From: Caulobacter sp. 602-2
Lineage (GTDB): Bacteria; Pseudomonadota; Alphaproteobacteria; Caulobacterales; Caulobacteraceae
Direction: 5' to 3'
DNA length: 64,000 nucleotides
Assembly (NCBI RefSeq): GCF_011043625.1
Contig: NZ_JAAKGT010000004.1
Coordinates: 186,001 to 250,000, forward strand
Below the pieces are notes generated by a model. The model was not told where the DNA came from. It saw nothing but the letters and a program-made list of their open reading frames with translations, and ran no database searches. The translations under genes and the position numbers were made by a program. Shown piece by piece: positions 19,332-28,812 of the stretch (positions are counted from its first letter, which is position 1; every line of letters starts with the position of its first letter).

Positions 19332-20999
19332 ATGGCCATCGGCATCGCCGCCAACCGGCTTGAACTGCTCCAGATCGCCGACGCGGTCGCCCGCGAGAAG
19401 GGCATCGAGAAGGAAGTCGTCATCGAGGCCATCGAGGACGCCCTGCAGAAGGCCGCCCGCGCCCGCTACGGCGCCGAGCACGACATCCGCGTCAAGATCG
19501 ACCCGCGCACGGGCGAGACGACGCAGAAGCGCGTGATCGAGATCGTCGCCGACGACGCCGACCTGGAAGGCGAGATCGGCAAGGTCCACCTGACCTCGGC
19601 CAAGCGCACCTGGCGCGACGCCGAGATCGGCAAGATCTACGAAGAAGCCCTGCCGCCGTTCGAGATCGGCCGCGTGCAGACCCAGATGGCTCGCCAGGTC
19701 GTCATGCACAAGGTTCGCGAAGCCGAGCGCGAGCGCCAGTACGAAGAGTACAAGGACCGCTCGGGCGAGATCGTCAACGGCAGCGTCAAGCGCGTCGAAT
19801 ACGGCAACGTCATCGTCGACCTGGGCCGCGGCGAAGGCATCATGCGCCGCGACCAGTCGATCCCGCGCGAGAACTTCAACGTCGGCGACCGCATCCGCGC
19901 CTACATCTACGACGTCCGTCGCGAGACCAAGGGCCCGCAGATCATGCTGTCGCGCGCCCACGGCGGCTTCATGGCCAAGCTGTTCGCGCAGGAAGTGCCG
20001 GAAGTCTACGACGGCGTCATCGAGATCCGCGCCGTGGCCCGCGACCCGGGCTCGCGCGCCAAGATGGCCGTGATCTCCAACGACAGCTCGATCGACCCGG
20101 TCGGCGCCTGCGTCGGCATGCGTGGTTCGCGCGTGCAGGCGGTGGTCGCCGAGCTGCAGGGCGAGAAGATCGACATCATCCAGTGGTCGGAAGACGAAGC
20201 CACCTTCATCGTCAACGCCCTGGCCCCCGCCGAAGTCTCCAAGGTCGTCATGGACGAGGAAGACGAGCGCGTCGAAGTGGTGGTGCCCGACGAGCAGCTG
20301 TCGCTGGCCATCGGCCGCCGCGGCCAGAACGTCCGCCTCGCCTCGCAGCTGACCGGCTGGCAGATCGACATCATGACCGAAAGCCAGGAGAGCGAGCGCC
20401 GTCAGCGCGAGTTCACCGAGCGCACGGCCCTGTTCCAGGAAGCCCTGGACGTCGACGAGGTCATCGCCCAGCTGCTGGTCACCGAAGGCTTCGCCGCCGT
20501 GGAAGACGTCGCCTATGTCGACACCCACGAGATCGGTTCGATCGAAGGCTTCGACGACGAGACCGCCGAGGAACTGCAGGCCCGCGCCCGCGAATTCCTC
20601 GAGAAGGAAGCCGCCGCCCTGGACGCCAAGCGCGTCGAGCTGGGCGTCCAGGACGAACTGCTGGGCGTGGAGGGCGTGACCCTGGCCATGGCCGTGGCCC
20701 TGGGCGAAGGCGACGTGAAGACCATCGAAGACCTGGCCGGCCTCGTCCCCGACGACATGCGCGGCTGGTTCGAGAGCAAGAACGGCGAGCGCGTGCGCGA
20801 GCCGGGCATCCTCGAAAGCTTCAACCTGTCGCCTGACGACGCCGAAGCCCTGATCATGCGCGCCCGTATCGCCATGGGCTGGGTCGAGGCCCCGCCGGAG
20901 CCGGAATACGAGGAAGTCGAAGAGATCGAAGAGGCCGAGGCCGCTGAAGTCGAAGGCGAGGAAGCCCCCGCCGCCGAAGAAGCCGCCGAGGAGCAGTAA
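19332..20999 (+). CDS. nusA: Transcription termination/antitermination protein NusA
   Basis: RNA polymerase-associated factor of 555 aa. Domains in order are an N-terminal RNAP-binding domain (1-130), S1 (about 135-200, [20 protein letters not shown]), two KH domains (200-345, with [15 protein letters not shown] and [16 protein letters not shown]) and a C-terminal region with helix-hairpin-helix-like repeats (360-510). It ends in a strongly acidic tail (about 520-555) rich in Glu and Ala, usual for Caulobacterales NusA. It is coupled to rimP. A hairpin at 21008-21034 follows the stop. Confidence 0.97.
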   Translation: MAIGIAANRLELLQIADAVAREKGIEKEVVIEAIEDALQKAARARYGAEHDIRVKIDPRTGETTQKRVIEIVADDADLEGEIGKVHLTSAKRTWRDAEIGKIYEEALPPFEIGRVQTQMARQVVMHKVREAERERQYEEYKDRSGEIVNGSVKRVEYGNVIVDLGRGEGIMRRDQSIPRENFNVGDRIRAYIYDVRRETKGPQIMLSRAHGGFMAKLFAQEVPEVYDGVIEIRAVARDPGSRAKMAVISNDSSIDPVGACVGMRGSRVQAVVAELQGEKIDIIQWSEDEATFIVNALAPAEVSKVVMDEEDERVEVVVPDEQLSLAIGRRGQNVRLASQLTGWQIDIMTESQESERRQREFTERTALFQEALDVDEVIAQLLVTEGFAAVEDVAYVDTHEIGSIEGFDDETAEELQARAREFLEKEAAALDAKRVELGVQDELLGVEGVTLAMAVALGEGDVKTIEDLAGLVPDDMRGWFESKNGERVREPGILESFNLSPDDAEALIMRARIAMGWVEAPPEPEYEEVEEIEEAEAAEVEGEEAPAAEEAAEEQ

Positions 21000-21007
21000 G
21001 AGACAGC

Positions 21008-21040
21008 CGGCCCTTCCGATCCTCGGAAGGGCCGCTTCCT
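21008..21040 (+). terminator. Hairpin between nusA and the YlxR-like gene (partial terminator)
   Basis: A 12-bp stem (21008-21019 with 21023-21034, loop TCC) is followed by CTTCCTTTG, a poor T-run. It may reduce read-through from nusA into the downstream genes or stabilise the upstream mRNA. The stem itself is clear; its function is a guess. Confidence 0.55.
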
Positions 21041-21050
21041 TTGAAGACGC

Positions 21051-21701
21051 ATGATCGACCAGGCCGCACCGAAAACCCACGCCGAAGCCAGCCGCGCCCG
21101 CAAGGACATCGTCCTGGGCGAGGCGGTCGACGAGGCGCGCCTGGTGCGGTTCGTGGCCGGTCCCGACGGCGTCGTGATCCCCGACGTGGCCCGCAAGCTG
21201 CCCGGGCGCGGCATGTGGGTGGCGGCCGACCGCGAGTCGATCGCCGCGGCCGTCAAGAAGAACGCCTTCTCGCGCTCGGCCAAGGCCAAGCTGTTCGCCC
21301 CGGCCGACCTGGCCGACCAGGTGGAACGGCTTCTGGCCAAGCGGGTTCTCGACGGCCTGGGCCTTGCGCGGCGCTCGGGGAGCATTATCTCCGGCTTCGA
21401 AAAGGTTCTGGCGGCCCTGGCCTCGGGCAAGACCGCCTGGCTGATCGAAGCCGCCGACGGCGCCGAAGATGGCCGCCGCAAGGTCTTTTCAGCCGCTCGC
21501 AAAGCGCCGAACGCCCCAAGAATCCTCGGGATGTTCACATCCGACGAATTGGGTTTGGCCTTGGGCGGGGAGAATGTGATACACACGGCGCTCCTCGCGG
21601 GGCGAGGCACGGATCGCTGGACTTTGGACGTCGAGCGGTTATCAGGCTTCCGTCCTTTCACGCCGCCGGACTGGGTGGTGCGTCAGAACGAGGAGCCCTA
21701 G
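21051..21701 (+). CDS. RNA-binding protein with YlxR (DUF448) and L7Ae-like domains
   Basis: Protein of 216 aa. The first 85 residues resemble YlxR/DUF448: the GRGMWVAADRESIAAAVKKN segment matches the C-terminal half of that domain. Residues about 90-190 resemble an L7Ae/L30e-type RNA-binding domain (LGLARRSGSIISGFEKVLAA). The fused form between nusA and infB is usual in alphaproteobacteria. The CxxCR motif of many YlxR proteins is missing; no cysteines occur. The likely role is in transcription or RNase P/ribosome function, inferred from operon context only. Confidence 0.85.
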   Translation: MIDQAAPKTHAEASRARKDIVLGEAVDEARLVRFVAGPDGVVIPDVARKLPGRGMWVAADRESIAAAVKKNAFSRSAKAKLFAPADLADQVERLLAKRVLDGLGLARRSGSIISGFEKVLAALASGKTAWLIEAADGAEDGRRKVFSAARKAPNAPRILGMFTSDELGLALGGENVIHTALLAGRGTDRWTLDVERLSGFRPFTPPDWVVRQNEEP

Positions 21702-21907
21702 GCTTCTATACGTCCTTGGATGGCTTCATCCGGCGACGAAAAGAGCCTAGAACCTGAATGTTGGAGCAAGCCGCCGCAGGCGTCGCGCTCTTGAGCGAAG
21801 GGCCGGGAAACGCGCTTCCTATTGGAGGTACGTCCAGGCCCCTTTCTCGTATGGATTGATCGGTTTTTTGGGCCGGGAACCCGCCCGGCGGAAGTACAAG
21901 CGAGCGC

Positions 21908-24900
21908 ATGAGCGACGAGAACGATAACGGTCGGCCTGGTTCCAACCCCGGTGGGCGCGCGCCCATCACCCTGAAGCCCCGCCAGGGCTCGGTGAGCGCC
22001 GGCGTTGTGAAGCAGAGCTTCAGCCACGGCAGGACCAAGACGGTGGTTGTCGAGACGAAGCGCACGCGTCCGCATGCGCCGGCTTCCGGCAACCTCGCCG
22101 CGCCGTCCCAGGCCGAGCGTCGCCACGACGCGCCGCGTCCGCAAGGGCAAGGCGGCGGTTCGTCGGCCGGCGGCTTGTCGCAGGACGAGATGCGCGCTCG
22201 CCAGCGCGCCATCGAGGCCGCTCGCGAAGCCCAGGAACGCCAGGCCGCCGAACGTCGCGCCGCCGACGCCCGCGCCGCCGCCGAGGCCGCCGCGGCTCGC
22301 GAAGCCGCCGCCAAGGCCGCTGCCGCGAAGGCCGCCGCTGAAGCCGCCGCCGCCAAGCCGGCTCCGGCCGCGCCGACCCCGGCCGCCGCTGCTCCGGTCG
22401 CGCCCGCGCCGACGCCCGCTCCGGCTCCGGCCGCGCCGCGCGTCGAAGCGCCCCGCGCCGAGGCTCCGCGCCACAGCGCTCCGGGCCAGACCCGCACCTA
22501 CGAACCCAGCCGTGAGCGCCGCGACGATCGTCCGACGACCACGACCTACCGGCCGACGCCGGGCGGCGAGCGCCCGCAAGGCGATCGTCCCCAAGGCGAC
22601 CGCCCGCAGGGCGACCGTCCGTTCAACCAGCGCGCTCCGCGCCAGGACGGGCCGTACAACCAGCGTGCGCCCCGTCAGGACGGCCCCTACAACCAGCGCG
22701 CTCCGCGTCCGGACGGCGACCGTCCGCGCGGCCCGCGTCCGGAAGGCGCCGGCGGCGGCTACCGCTCGGGCGGCGACCGCCCGCAGGGTGATCGTCCGCA
22801 AGGCGACCGTCCGCAGCAGACCGTCCGCTATTCTGCCCTGGCCCCGCGCCCGGCGCCGGGCGCCGGCCGTGGTCCTGGCGGCCCCGGTGGTCCGCGCGGT
22901 CCGCGTCCGGGCGTTCCGGCCTCGGCTCCGGCCACGCCGGAAATCCAGCGCGCCACCCGCTCGGCCCCGCGGCCCGGCGGCGGCCTGACCGATCGCCGTC
23001 CGGACGAGGATGACGATCGCCGCAAGGCCAACAACGCGCCGAACAAGGCCGTTTCGCGCGCCAAGGGCGCTCCGCAGCGCCGTGAAGGCCGTCTGACCAT
23101 CCAGGCCGTGGCCGGTGATGGGGAGTCCGCCGACCGCATGCGCTCGCTGGCCTCGGTTCGCCGGGCCCGTGAACGCGAAAAGGAAAAGCGCCGTGGCGGC
23201 GCGGTCGAGCAGGCGCGTGTCGCCCGCGAGGTCGTGATCCCCGACGTCATCACCGTTCAGGAGCTGTCCAACCGGATGGCCGTGCGCGGCGTCGAGATCA
23301 TCAAGTTCCTGATGCGTCAGGGCGTGATGCTGAAGATCAACGACGTCATCGACAACGACACCGCCGAGCTGGTGGCTACCGAGTTCGGCCACACCGTCAA
23401 GCGCGTGTCGGAAGCCGACGTCGAAGAAGGCTTCATCGGCGCCGAGGACCACGACGATCACCTGGAGGCCCGTCCTCCGGTCGTGACCATCATGGGCCAC
23501 GTCGACCACGGCAAGACCTCGCTGCTCGACGCCCTGCGCGCCACCGACGTGGCCGCCGGCGAACACGGCGGGATCACCCAGCACATCGGCGCCTATCAGG
23601 TTCGCCTGAAGGACGGCCAGCGCGTGACGTTCCTCGACACGCCCGGCCACGCCGCCTTCTCGGCCATGCGCGCCCGCGGCGCCAACATCACCGACATCGT
23701 CGTGCTGGTGGTGGCCGGCGACGACGGCGTGATGCCGCAGACGGTCGAGGCGATCAAACACGCCAAGGCCGCTGGCGTGCCGATCATCGTCGCCGTCAAC
23801 AAGATGGACAAGCCGGGCTCGGATCCGACCCGCGTGGTCAACGAGCTGCTGCAGCACGAGATCGTCGTCGAAAGCCTGGGTGGCGACACCCAGATTATCG
23901 AGGTCTCGGCCAAGGCTCGCACGGGTCTGGACGACCTGCTCGACGCCATCCTGCTGCAGGCCGAAGTGCTCGACCTGAAGGCCAACCCCGACCGCACCGC
24001 CGACGGCGTCGTGATCGAGGCCAAGCTGGACAAGGGTCGTGGCGCGGTCTCCACCGTGCTGGTCAACCGCGGCACGCTCAAGCGCGGCGACATCGTCGTC
24101 GCCGGCAGCCAGTTCGGCCGCGTTCGCGCGCTGCTGAACGAGCGCAACGAGCAGCTGACCGAGGCTGGTCCGGCCACGCCTGTCGAGATCCTGGGCCTGG
24201 ACGGCGTTCCCTCGCCCGGCGAAGCCTTCGCCGTCGTGGAGAACGAAGCCCGCGCTCGCGAGCTGACCGAGTACCGCATCCGCCAGAAGCGCGAGAAGAC
24301 GCTGGCCCCGGTGGGCGCCGGCGCTTCGATGGCCGACATGATGGCCAAGCTGCAGGACAAGAAGCTGAAAGAGCTTCCGCTGATCATCAAGGCCGACGTG
24401 CAAGGTTCGGCCGAGGCGATCATCGGTTCGCTGGACAAGATGGCCACCGACGAGGTCCGCGCGCGGATCATCCTGTCGGGCGCCGGCGCGATCAGCGAAA
24501 GCGACGTCATGCTGGCCAAGGGCGCTGGCGCGCCGGTCATCGGCTTCAACGTCCGGGCCTCGGCCCAGGCGCGAGCCCTGGCCGAACGCGAAGGCGTCGA
24601 GATCCGCTACTACGCGATCATCTACGACCTGCTGGACGACATCAAAGGCGTGCTCTCGGGCATGCTGGCCCCGATCCAGCGCGAAACCTTCCTCGGCAAC
24701 GCCGAGGTCCTGCAGGCCTTCGACATCACGAAGATCGGCAAGGTCGCTGGCTGTAAGGTCACCGAAGGCGTGGTCCGCAAGGGCGCGAAGGTCCGGATCA
24801 TCCGTCAGGACATCGTCGTGCTCGAACTGGGCACCCTGCAGACGCTCAAGCGCTTCAAGGACGAGGTCAACGAAGTCCCCGTCGGTCAGGAGTGCGGCAT

Positions 24901-24985
24901 GATGTTCGCGGGCTTCCAGGACATCAAGGTCGGCGACACCATCGAGTGCTTCACCGTCGAGGAGATCAAGCGCCAGCTCGACTAG
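21908..24985 (+). CDS. infB: Translation initiation factor IF-2
   Basis: GTPase of 1025 aa that brings fMet-tRNA to the 30S subunit. The N-terminal half (1-430) is low complexity: an Ala/Glu-rich coiled stretch (about 95-150), a Pro/Ala stretch, then tandem RPQGD and NQRAP repeats (about 218-310). The conserved part starts at about residue 445. G-domain motifs are [14 protein letters not shown] (G1, about 533), DTPGH (G3) and NKMD (G4). Domains II-IV follow. It is long for the family because of the repeats. The 206-bp gap upstream has no gene. Confidence 0.97.
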   Translation: MSDENDNGRPGSNPGGRAPITLKPRQGSVSAGVVKQSFSHGRTKTVVVETKRTRPHAPASGNLAAPSQAERRHDAPRPQGQGGGSSAGGLSQDEMRARQRAIEAAREAQERQAAERRAADARAAAEAAAAREAAAKAAAAKAAAEAAAAKPAPAAPTPAAAAPVAPAPTPAPAPAAPRVEAPRAEAPRHSAPGQTRTYEPSRERRDDRPTTTTYRPTPGGERPQGDRPQGDRPQGDRPFNQRAPRQDGPYNQRAPRQDGPYNQRAPRPDGDRPRGPRPEGAGGGYRSGGDRPQGDRPQGDRPQQTVRYSALAPRPAPGAGRGPGGPGGPRGPRPGVPASAPATPEIQRATRSAPRPGGGLTDRRPDEDDDRRKANNAPNKAVSRAKGAPQRREGRLTIQAVAGDGESADRMRSLASVRRAREREKEKRRGGAVEQARVAREVVIPDVITVQELSNRMAVRGVEIIKFLMRQGVMLKINDVIDNDTAELVATEFGHTVKRVSEADVEEGFIGAEDHDDHLEARPPVVTIMGHVDHGKTSLLDALRATDVAAGEHGGITQHIGAYQVRLKDGQRVTFLDTPGHAAFSAMRARGANITDIVVLVVAGDDGVMPQTVEAIKHAKAAGVPIIVAVNKMDKPGSDPTRVVNELLQHEIVVESLGGDTQIIEVSAKARTGLDDLLDAILLQAEVLDLKANPDRTADGVVIEAKLDKGRGAVSTVLVNRGTLKRGDIVVAGSQFGRVRALLNERNEQLTEAGPATPVEILGLDGVPSPGEAFAVVENEARARELTEYRIRQKREKTLAPVGAGASMADMMAKLQDKKLKELPLIIKADVQGSAEAIIGSLDKMATDEVRARIILSGAGAISESDVMLAKGAGAPVIGFNVRASAQARALAEREGVEIRYYAIIYDLLDDIKGVLSGMLAPIQRETFLGNAEVLQAFDITKIGKVAGCKVTEGVVRKGAKVRIIRQDIVVLELGTLQTLKRFKDEVNEVPVGQECGMMFAGFQDIKVGDTIECFTVEEIKRQLD
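22562..22830 (+). repeat. Tandem repeats inside infB
   Basis: In-frame degenerate repeats of a 15-bp unit coding RPQGD (near 22570-22620 and 22779-22815) flank three longer units coding [11 protein letters not shown] and variants (22624-22710). Synonymous differences between units show they are not very recent duplications. They lie in the unstructured linker of IF-2, where length varies between species. Confidence 0.8.
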
Positions 24986-25012
24986 GCGTTTGACCTGAAC
25001 TCAGCTTAGAGG

Positions 25013-25042
25013 AAGGCGCGGACTTCGGTTCGCGCCTTTCTT
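25013..25042 (+). terminator. Intrinsic terminator after infB with UUCG tetraloop
   Basis: AAGGCGCGGAC (25013-25023), TTCG loop (25024-25027) and GTTCGCGCCTT (25028-25038) form an 11-bp stem closed by the very stable C(UUCG)G loop, followed by TCTTG. The T-run is short, but the position 27 bp after the infB stop supports termination. Confidence 0.8.
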
Positions 25043-25062
25043 GCGTTCGGGGGTGTGCGTCG

Positions 25063-25614
25063 ATGGAAGTCGTCGGGGATATCGGGATCTTCGAGAGCCA
25101 GAAGGCCTGCGGGCCGCTGCGCAGGCATCTGTTCGGCGCCAAACGCTTCCTGCCCTGGCTGATGCTGCTGGTCTACATGGCGGCGCTGCTGGCGGCGTCG
25201 TCGCTCGCCGACTGGCTGGCTCCCGGGACCGGCCTGCTGGGGCTGCTGGCCGTTGCGATCCCGGCCGTGCTGCTGTGGCGGCGGATCTGCGGCCGGATGG
25301 CGCCCAAGGCCTGGATGGCGCGCGGCGTGCCGATGCAGGTGGCCACCACCTATCGCGCCGACGAGGCGGGACTGACGATCGTCTGGCCCCACTATGAGAC
25401 CCGCCTGGCCTGGGCCGGCGTTTCCCAGATCGCGCCTGGCCACAAGTCGTGGCTGTTCATCGGGCCGGGTCAGGCCTTCTTCCTGCCGGTGCGCTTCTTC
25501 GCCGACGCCGCGGCCGAGACCGCCTTCCTCAAGGCCTGCTACGACCACCTCGATCCGGTCGCCCAGGCGCGGAGCAAGGATCTCGCCGCACGTCTCGCCA
25601 CGAGCCAGGCCTGA
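25063..25614 (+). CDS. Membrane protein of unknown function, YcxB-like C-terminal domain
   Basis: Protein of 183 aa. Two closely spaced hydrophobic segments lie at residues about 32-50 (WLMLLVYMAALLAASSLA) and 58-73 (GLLGLLAVAIPAVLLW), followed by a soluble domain. The segment YRADEAGLTIVWPHYETRLAW and the later FFLPVRFF resemble the YcxB-like family, in which a small cytosolic domain follows two membrane helices. I cannot say more about function. It starts just after the infB terminator and probably has its own promoter. Confidence 0.7.
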   Translation: MEVVGDIGIFESQKACGPLRRHLFGAKRFLPWLMLLVYMAALLAASSLADWLAPGTGLLGLLAVAIPAVLLWRRICGRMAPKAWMARGVPMQVATTYRADEAGLTIVWPHYETRLAWAGVSQIAPGHKSWLFIGPGQAFFLPVRFFADAAAETAFLKACYDHLDPVAQARSKDLAARLATSQA

Positions 25615-25666
25615 GGCCTGGCGCGAGCGACTGGAATTCGCCGGAATTGAGCGTTAGCCCTTGTCC

Positions 25667-26179
25667 ATGCGCATCAAAGCTCTTCTCGCCCTGACCGCCG
25701 TCGCCGCCTCGCTGAGCGCCTGCGCCACGGCCGACCGCTACGACGCCGCCGGCGACGTCCACGCCCTGCTGACGGCGATCCGGAACAACGACCGGGCCAC
25801 GTTCGACAGCCTGGTCGATCACCGGGCCCTGACCGGCGCGGTCGAGGCCCGCCTGGTCGACGAGGCCCGCCGTTCGGGTCTCAAGGGCGGATGGCAGGCG
25901 GCGATGATCGCCCTGGCCGGTCCGGCCGCCGACGTCGCCGGCGCGGCTCTGATCCGCCCCGAGGTGTTCCGCGCCGCCGCCAACTACTACGGCTACACGC
26001 CCGACAAGCCGATCCCCGGCCGCATCGCCATCGCCTCGGCCCTGCGTCCGGTCGGCGACGGCCGCGTCTGCGCCGCCAAGAAGGACGGCCCCTGCATGCT
26101 GACCTTCACCCGCGAGGGCGGCAGCTGGCGGCTGTCGGGCTTCGACGCCCAGGCCGTGAACCTGCAGCTCAAGCGATGA
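25667..26179 (+). CDS. DUF2939-like lipoprotein
   Basis: Predicted lipoprotein of 170 aa. The signal peptide ends in LSAC (lipobox, Cys near residue 18); mature residues YDAAGDVHALLTAIRNNDRA and DHRALTGAVEARLVDEA fit the DUF2939 family. The start is taken at ATG 25667, two codons inside the longest frame, because it directly precedes the signal peptide. Its stop overlaps the next start by 4 bp, so the pair is one transcription unit. Function is unknown. Confidence 0.75.
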   Translation: MRIKALLALTAVAASLSACATADRYDAAGDVHALLTAIRNNDRATFDSLVDHRALTGAVEARLVDEARRSGLKGGWQAAMIALAGPAADVAGAALIRPEVFRAAANYYGYTPDKPIPGRIAIASALRPVGDGRVCAAKKDGPCMLTFTREGGSWRLSGFDAQAVNLQLKR

Positions 26180-26736
26180 AGCCCAGCCTGCCCCTGTTCC
26201 TGGCCGCCACGGCCGTGTTGAGCGCTCTGGCCGGACCCGCGGCGGCCGAGCGGCGGATGTTCTCCTACGACCCGATCTCGCCCGACGCGCGGCGCCTGAC
26301 CGGGGCGGGAGTGACGGTGCTGTTCGAGCAGGGCCTGCTCGGCGCCCGGCCGATCAAGGTGCTGGCCACCGGCGTGCCCGCCCAGGCCCTGTTGCGCAAG
26401 GGCAGCCAGAAGGACCTCGGCAAGGGCGGTCTTTCGGCGATGTCGGGCGTCGACGCCGACGCGGCCCTCTATGAGGTCGACGGAACGGCCGAGCAGGGCA
26501 AGGTCTATGTCCGAGCCTTCTGCCCCGGCTCCAAGCGCCTGTGGCTCAGCTTCAGCCGCATCGCTCTGCGCCACGACCTGCGCATCCAGGCCTTCGGCGA
26601 CGATCCCAAGGCGGCCGGCCAGGCCCGACTGTGCGGCACGCTGGACTTCTCCTATCGCGGCGAATGGCGCCTGCCGACCGGCGGTCCGCCCGATCCCAAC
26701 GAGGACTGGACCGACAACCTCACCGGCCCGCGCTGA
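26176..26736 (+). CDS. Secreted hypothetical protein
   Basis: Protein of 186 aa with a Sec signal peptide (MKPSLPLFLAATAVLSALAG, cleavage likely after AAA near residue 26). The mature part includes YDPISPDARRLTGAGVTVLF and ends in an acidic tail (PNEDWTDNLTG). Two cysteines (in AFCPGSKRL and RLCGTLDF) could form a disulphide in the periplasm. I do not recognise a family. It is translationally coupled to the DUF2939-like lipoprotein by an ATGA overlap, so the two probably act together in the envelope. Confidence 0.75.
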   Translation: MKPSLPLFLAATAVLSALAGPAAAERRMFSYDPISPDARRLTGAGVTVLFEQGLLGARPIKVLATGVPAQALLRKGSQKDLGKGGLSAMSGVDADAALYEVDGTAEQGKVYVRAFCPGSKRLWLSFSRIALRHDLRIQAFGDDPKAAGQARLCGTLDFSYRGEWRLPTGGPPDPNEDWTDNLTGPR

Positions 26737-26806
26737 GGGTGTCGGTCGGCCCTTCTAGGAAAAGCCGGGTTTCCTTCCTCGATCCGCGACGCTAGGGTCG
26801 CGCCCA

Positions 26807-26946
26807 TGATCGCGAGCGAACGCGGGAACCGGCGCTTTCAGCGCCGTCGCTCCCTGGGCACCAACGGACTCGTACGCAGCGCCTGACCGCTAGGGATCAG
26901 GCGCGGCGCCTTGGTGCGCCCAGACGATAGGCGGCCTCGAGCCGCC
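26807..26946 (+). promoter_or_regulatory. Structured 5' leader with small ORF, upstream of the aminotransferase
   Basis: Four helices can be drawn. AGCGAC (26816-26821) pairs with GTCGCT (26846-26851) and encloses GGCGCT-ttc-AGCGCC (26831-26845). CTGGGCACCAA (26854-26864) pairs with 26911-26923, leaving a 2-nt bulge, and encloses GCGCCTGA/TCAGGCGC (26879-26886 with 26897-26904). GGCGGC-ctcga-GCCGCC lies at 26930-26946. An ATG at 26807 opens a 28-codon frame that ends inside the second structure. It does not match a riboswitch class that I know. It may be cis-regulatory for the gene at 27009. Confidence 0.55.
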
Positions 26947-27008
26947 GAATGACGAAAAGACGAGCGGCCCGCAGGCGGCCGCACGATTGTCCCGACGAAG
27001 AAGACCTC

Positions 27009-28256
27009 ATGACCATCGACACCCAAGCCTTGGCCGATCAAGACGGGGCCAAGCACGACTGGGCCGCGCGCTATTCCGCGCGCATGGCCGGCATCCGCGC
27101 CAGCGAGATCCGCGAACTGCTGAAGCTGCTCGAGCAGCCCGACATCCTGTCGTTCGCCGGCGGCATCCCCGATCCCGCCCTGTTCCCGGCCCAGATGATC
27201 CGCGAGGCCTATGCCGAGATCCTGGCCGACGGCGCCCAGGCCGCCCAGGCCCTGCAGTACACCGTCAGCGAGGGCCACGGCCCGCTGCGCCGCTGGATCG
27301 CCGAGCGGATGACCCGCGACGGCATGCCGTGCGAGCCGGAGAACGTGCTGCTGACCGCCGGCTCGCAGCAGGCGCTCGACCTGCTGGGCAAGCTGTTCCT
27401 CGATCCGGGCGCCGGCGTCATGGTCGCCCGGCCCACCTATCTGGGCGCGCTGCAGGCGTTCAACGCCTATCAGCCGGCCTATCTCGACCTGCCCGAGGGG
27501 GCGCTGGCCGGCGACCCGGCCGCGCGGAAGGCCGTGGAGGCCCGCAAACCCCGCCTGGGCTACTTCGTCCCCGACTTCGCCAATCCCACCGGCGTCAGCC
27601 TGACCCTGGCCGAACGCGAGGCGCTGCTCGACCTGGCCGAGGACCTCGACTTCCCTCTGGTCGAGGACGGCGCCTATCGCGAGCTGCGCTTCGGCGGCGA
27701 GGCCATCCCCTCGCTGCTGTCCCTCGACATCGCCCGCAACGGGTCGATCGAGGCCGCTCGCACCCTGTTCTGCGGCACCTTGTCCAAGACCCTGTCGCCG
27801 GCCCTGCGCATCGGCTGGATCTGCGGTCCGCGGGCGGCGATCGAGAAGCTGGTCCTGCTCAAGCAGGGCGGCGACCTGCACGTCTCGACCATCAACCAGA
27901 TGGTCGCCCATCGCGTGGTGTCCGAAGGCTACGACCAGCACCTGGGCCGGCTGCGGGGCGCCTATGGCGGCCAGGCCCGCGCCATGCTGGCGGCGCTGGA
28001 GCGGCACATGCCCAAAAGCGTCTCGTGGATCTCGCCCGAGGGCGGCATGTTCGTCTGGCTGACCCTGCCGCCGGGCGTCGACGGCAAGGACCTGCTGGCC
28101 CGCGCCCTGACCGACATCCGCGTGGCCTTCGTGCCCGGCGCCCCCTTCTTCGCCGAGGCTCCGGCCGCCAACACCCTGCGTCTCAGCTACTCCCTGCTGC
28201 CGCCCGAGCAGATCGAGGAAGGCGTCCGCCGCCTGGCCGGGCTGATCGCAGGTTGA
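27009..28256 (+). CDS. PLP-dependent aminotransferase, class I/II (2-aminoadipate/aromatic type)
   Basis: Enzyme of 415 aa in the fold-type I aminotransferase family. Typical stretches are ILSFAGGIPDPALFP near residue 48, LLTAGSQQALDLLGKLF (PLP phosphate region), VPDFANPTGVSL (Asn contacting PLP), VEDGAYRELRF and the lysine motif GTLSKTLSPALRIGW (PLP Lys near residue 261). The pattern is that of LysN/ARO8-like transaminases with broad amino-acid specificity; the actual substrate is not determinable here. I use ATG 27009 rather than the upstream in-frame starts because the latter run through a structured leader. The MarR-like gene follows 17 bp downstream. Confidence 0.88.
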   Translation: MTIDTQALADQDGAKHDWAARYSARMAGIRASEIRELLKLLEQPDILSFAGGIPDPALFPAQMIREAYAEILADGAQAAQALQYTVSEGHGPLRRWIAERMTRDGMPCEPENVLLTAGSQQALDLLGKLFLDPGAGVMVARPTYLGALQAFNAYQPAYLDLPEGALAGDPAARKAVEARKPRLGYFVPDFANPTGVSLTLAEREALLDLAEDLDFPLVEDGAYRELRFGGEAIPSLLSLDIARNGSIEAARTLFCGTLSKTLSPALRIGWICGPRAAIEKLVLLKQGGDLHVSTINQMVAHRVVSEGYDQHLGRLRGAYGGQARAMLAALERHMPKSVSWISPEGGMFVWLTLPPGVDGKDLLARALTDIRVAFVPGAPFFAEAPAANTLRLSYSLLPPEQIEEGVRRLAGLIAG

Positions 28257-28273
28257 CGGGGAGGGAGTTCACC

Positions 28274-28684
28274 ATGACGGGATCAACAATGCGGTCGTGG
28301 TCGTCGCCGGGGGCCGCCACGACGCTCGAAAGCTTCGCGGGTTTCCTTCTGGCGATGACCTCGATCACGCCGCCCCGCGCCTCGGCCCGGCAGATGCTGG
28401 CCTTCTGCATCGTCGCCATGGCCAACATCCGCAACGAGTCCATCAACCTGGCCGATCTCATGACGGCGGGCGGCGACGACGGCGACGGCAAGGCCATTCT
28501 CGGGCGCTCCATCGAGCGGACGTTCGGCCTGTTCATGGAGCCGACCAGGCAGAACCCGGACGGGCTGGGTTGGGTCACCCAGGAGCTGGATCCCGATGAC
28601 CGGCGCAAGAAGTACCTGAAGTTGACCGAAAAGGGCTGGGAGGCCGTCGCCACGATCGCGGAAGGGACCTGGCGCGCTTCATAA
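28274..28684 (+). CDS. MarR-like winged-helix protein
   Basis: Small protein of 136 aa. The C-terminal two thirds read like a winged helix: an N-terminal helix (RQMLAFCIVAMANIRNESIN), then DPDDRRKKYLKLTEKGWEAV, which resembles the wing and following helix of MarR proteins (D-R-R-x3-L-x-L-T-x-x-G). A GAGGGAG ribosome-binding site lies 5 bp before the ATG. The N-terminal 20 residues are low in complexity. It may regulate the preceding aminotransferase or act elsewhere; no target is evident. The family assignment is tentative but the gene looks real. Confidence 0.65.
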   Translation: MTGSTMRSWSSPGAATTLESFAGFLLAMTSITPPRASARQMLAFCIVAMANIRNESINLADLMTAGGDDGDGKAILGRSIERTFGLFMEPTRQNPDGLGWVTQELDPDDRRKKYLKLTEKGWEAVATIAEGTWRAS

Positions 28685-28794
28685 CGGACCCCGCAGGCCG
28701 GGTGGCGGGCGCTGGAAGCGCTTCCTGACGGCCTGCCCCAAAGCGCCCAACCTGATTACCAAGTGCGCGCTCCAGGTCACAGTTTGTCCAAAAT

Positions 28795-28812
28795 GCGACG
28801 TTTTAGCGTCGC
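28795..28812. promoter_or_regulatory. Candidate operator upstream of the TonB-dependent receptor
   Basis: GCGACG-ttttag-CGTCGC is a perfect 6-bp inverted repeat. A third GCGACGC follows at 28823-28829. The position, 122 bp before the receptor start, suits a repressor or activator site. No T-run follows, so it is not a terminator. The binding protein is unknown. Confidence 0.4.

Noticed and set aside
22562..22830. CRISPR-like spaced repeats
   Set aside because: Units are in-frame, degenerate and adjacent without unique spacers of constant length; there are no cas genes.
22047..22988. Frame +3 inside infB, Arg/Pro-rich, 313 codons
   Set aside because: It is a shadow of the low-complexity region of IF-2; the infB frame has the recognisable protein.
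26987..28256. Second-frame ORF over the aminotransferase
   Set aside because: Arg/Pro-rich shadow until the aminotransferase stop; only the part from ATG 28274 has a credible protein, reported separately.
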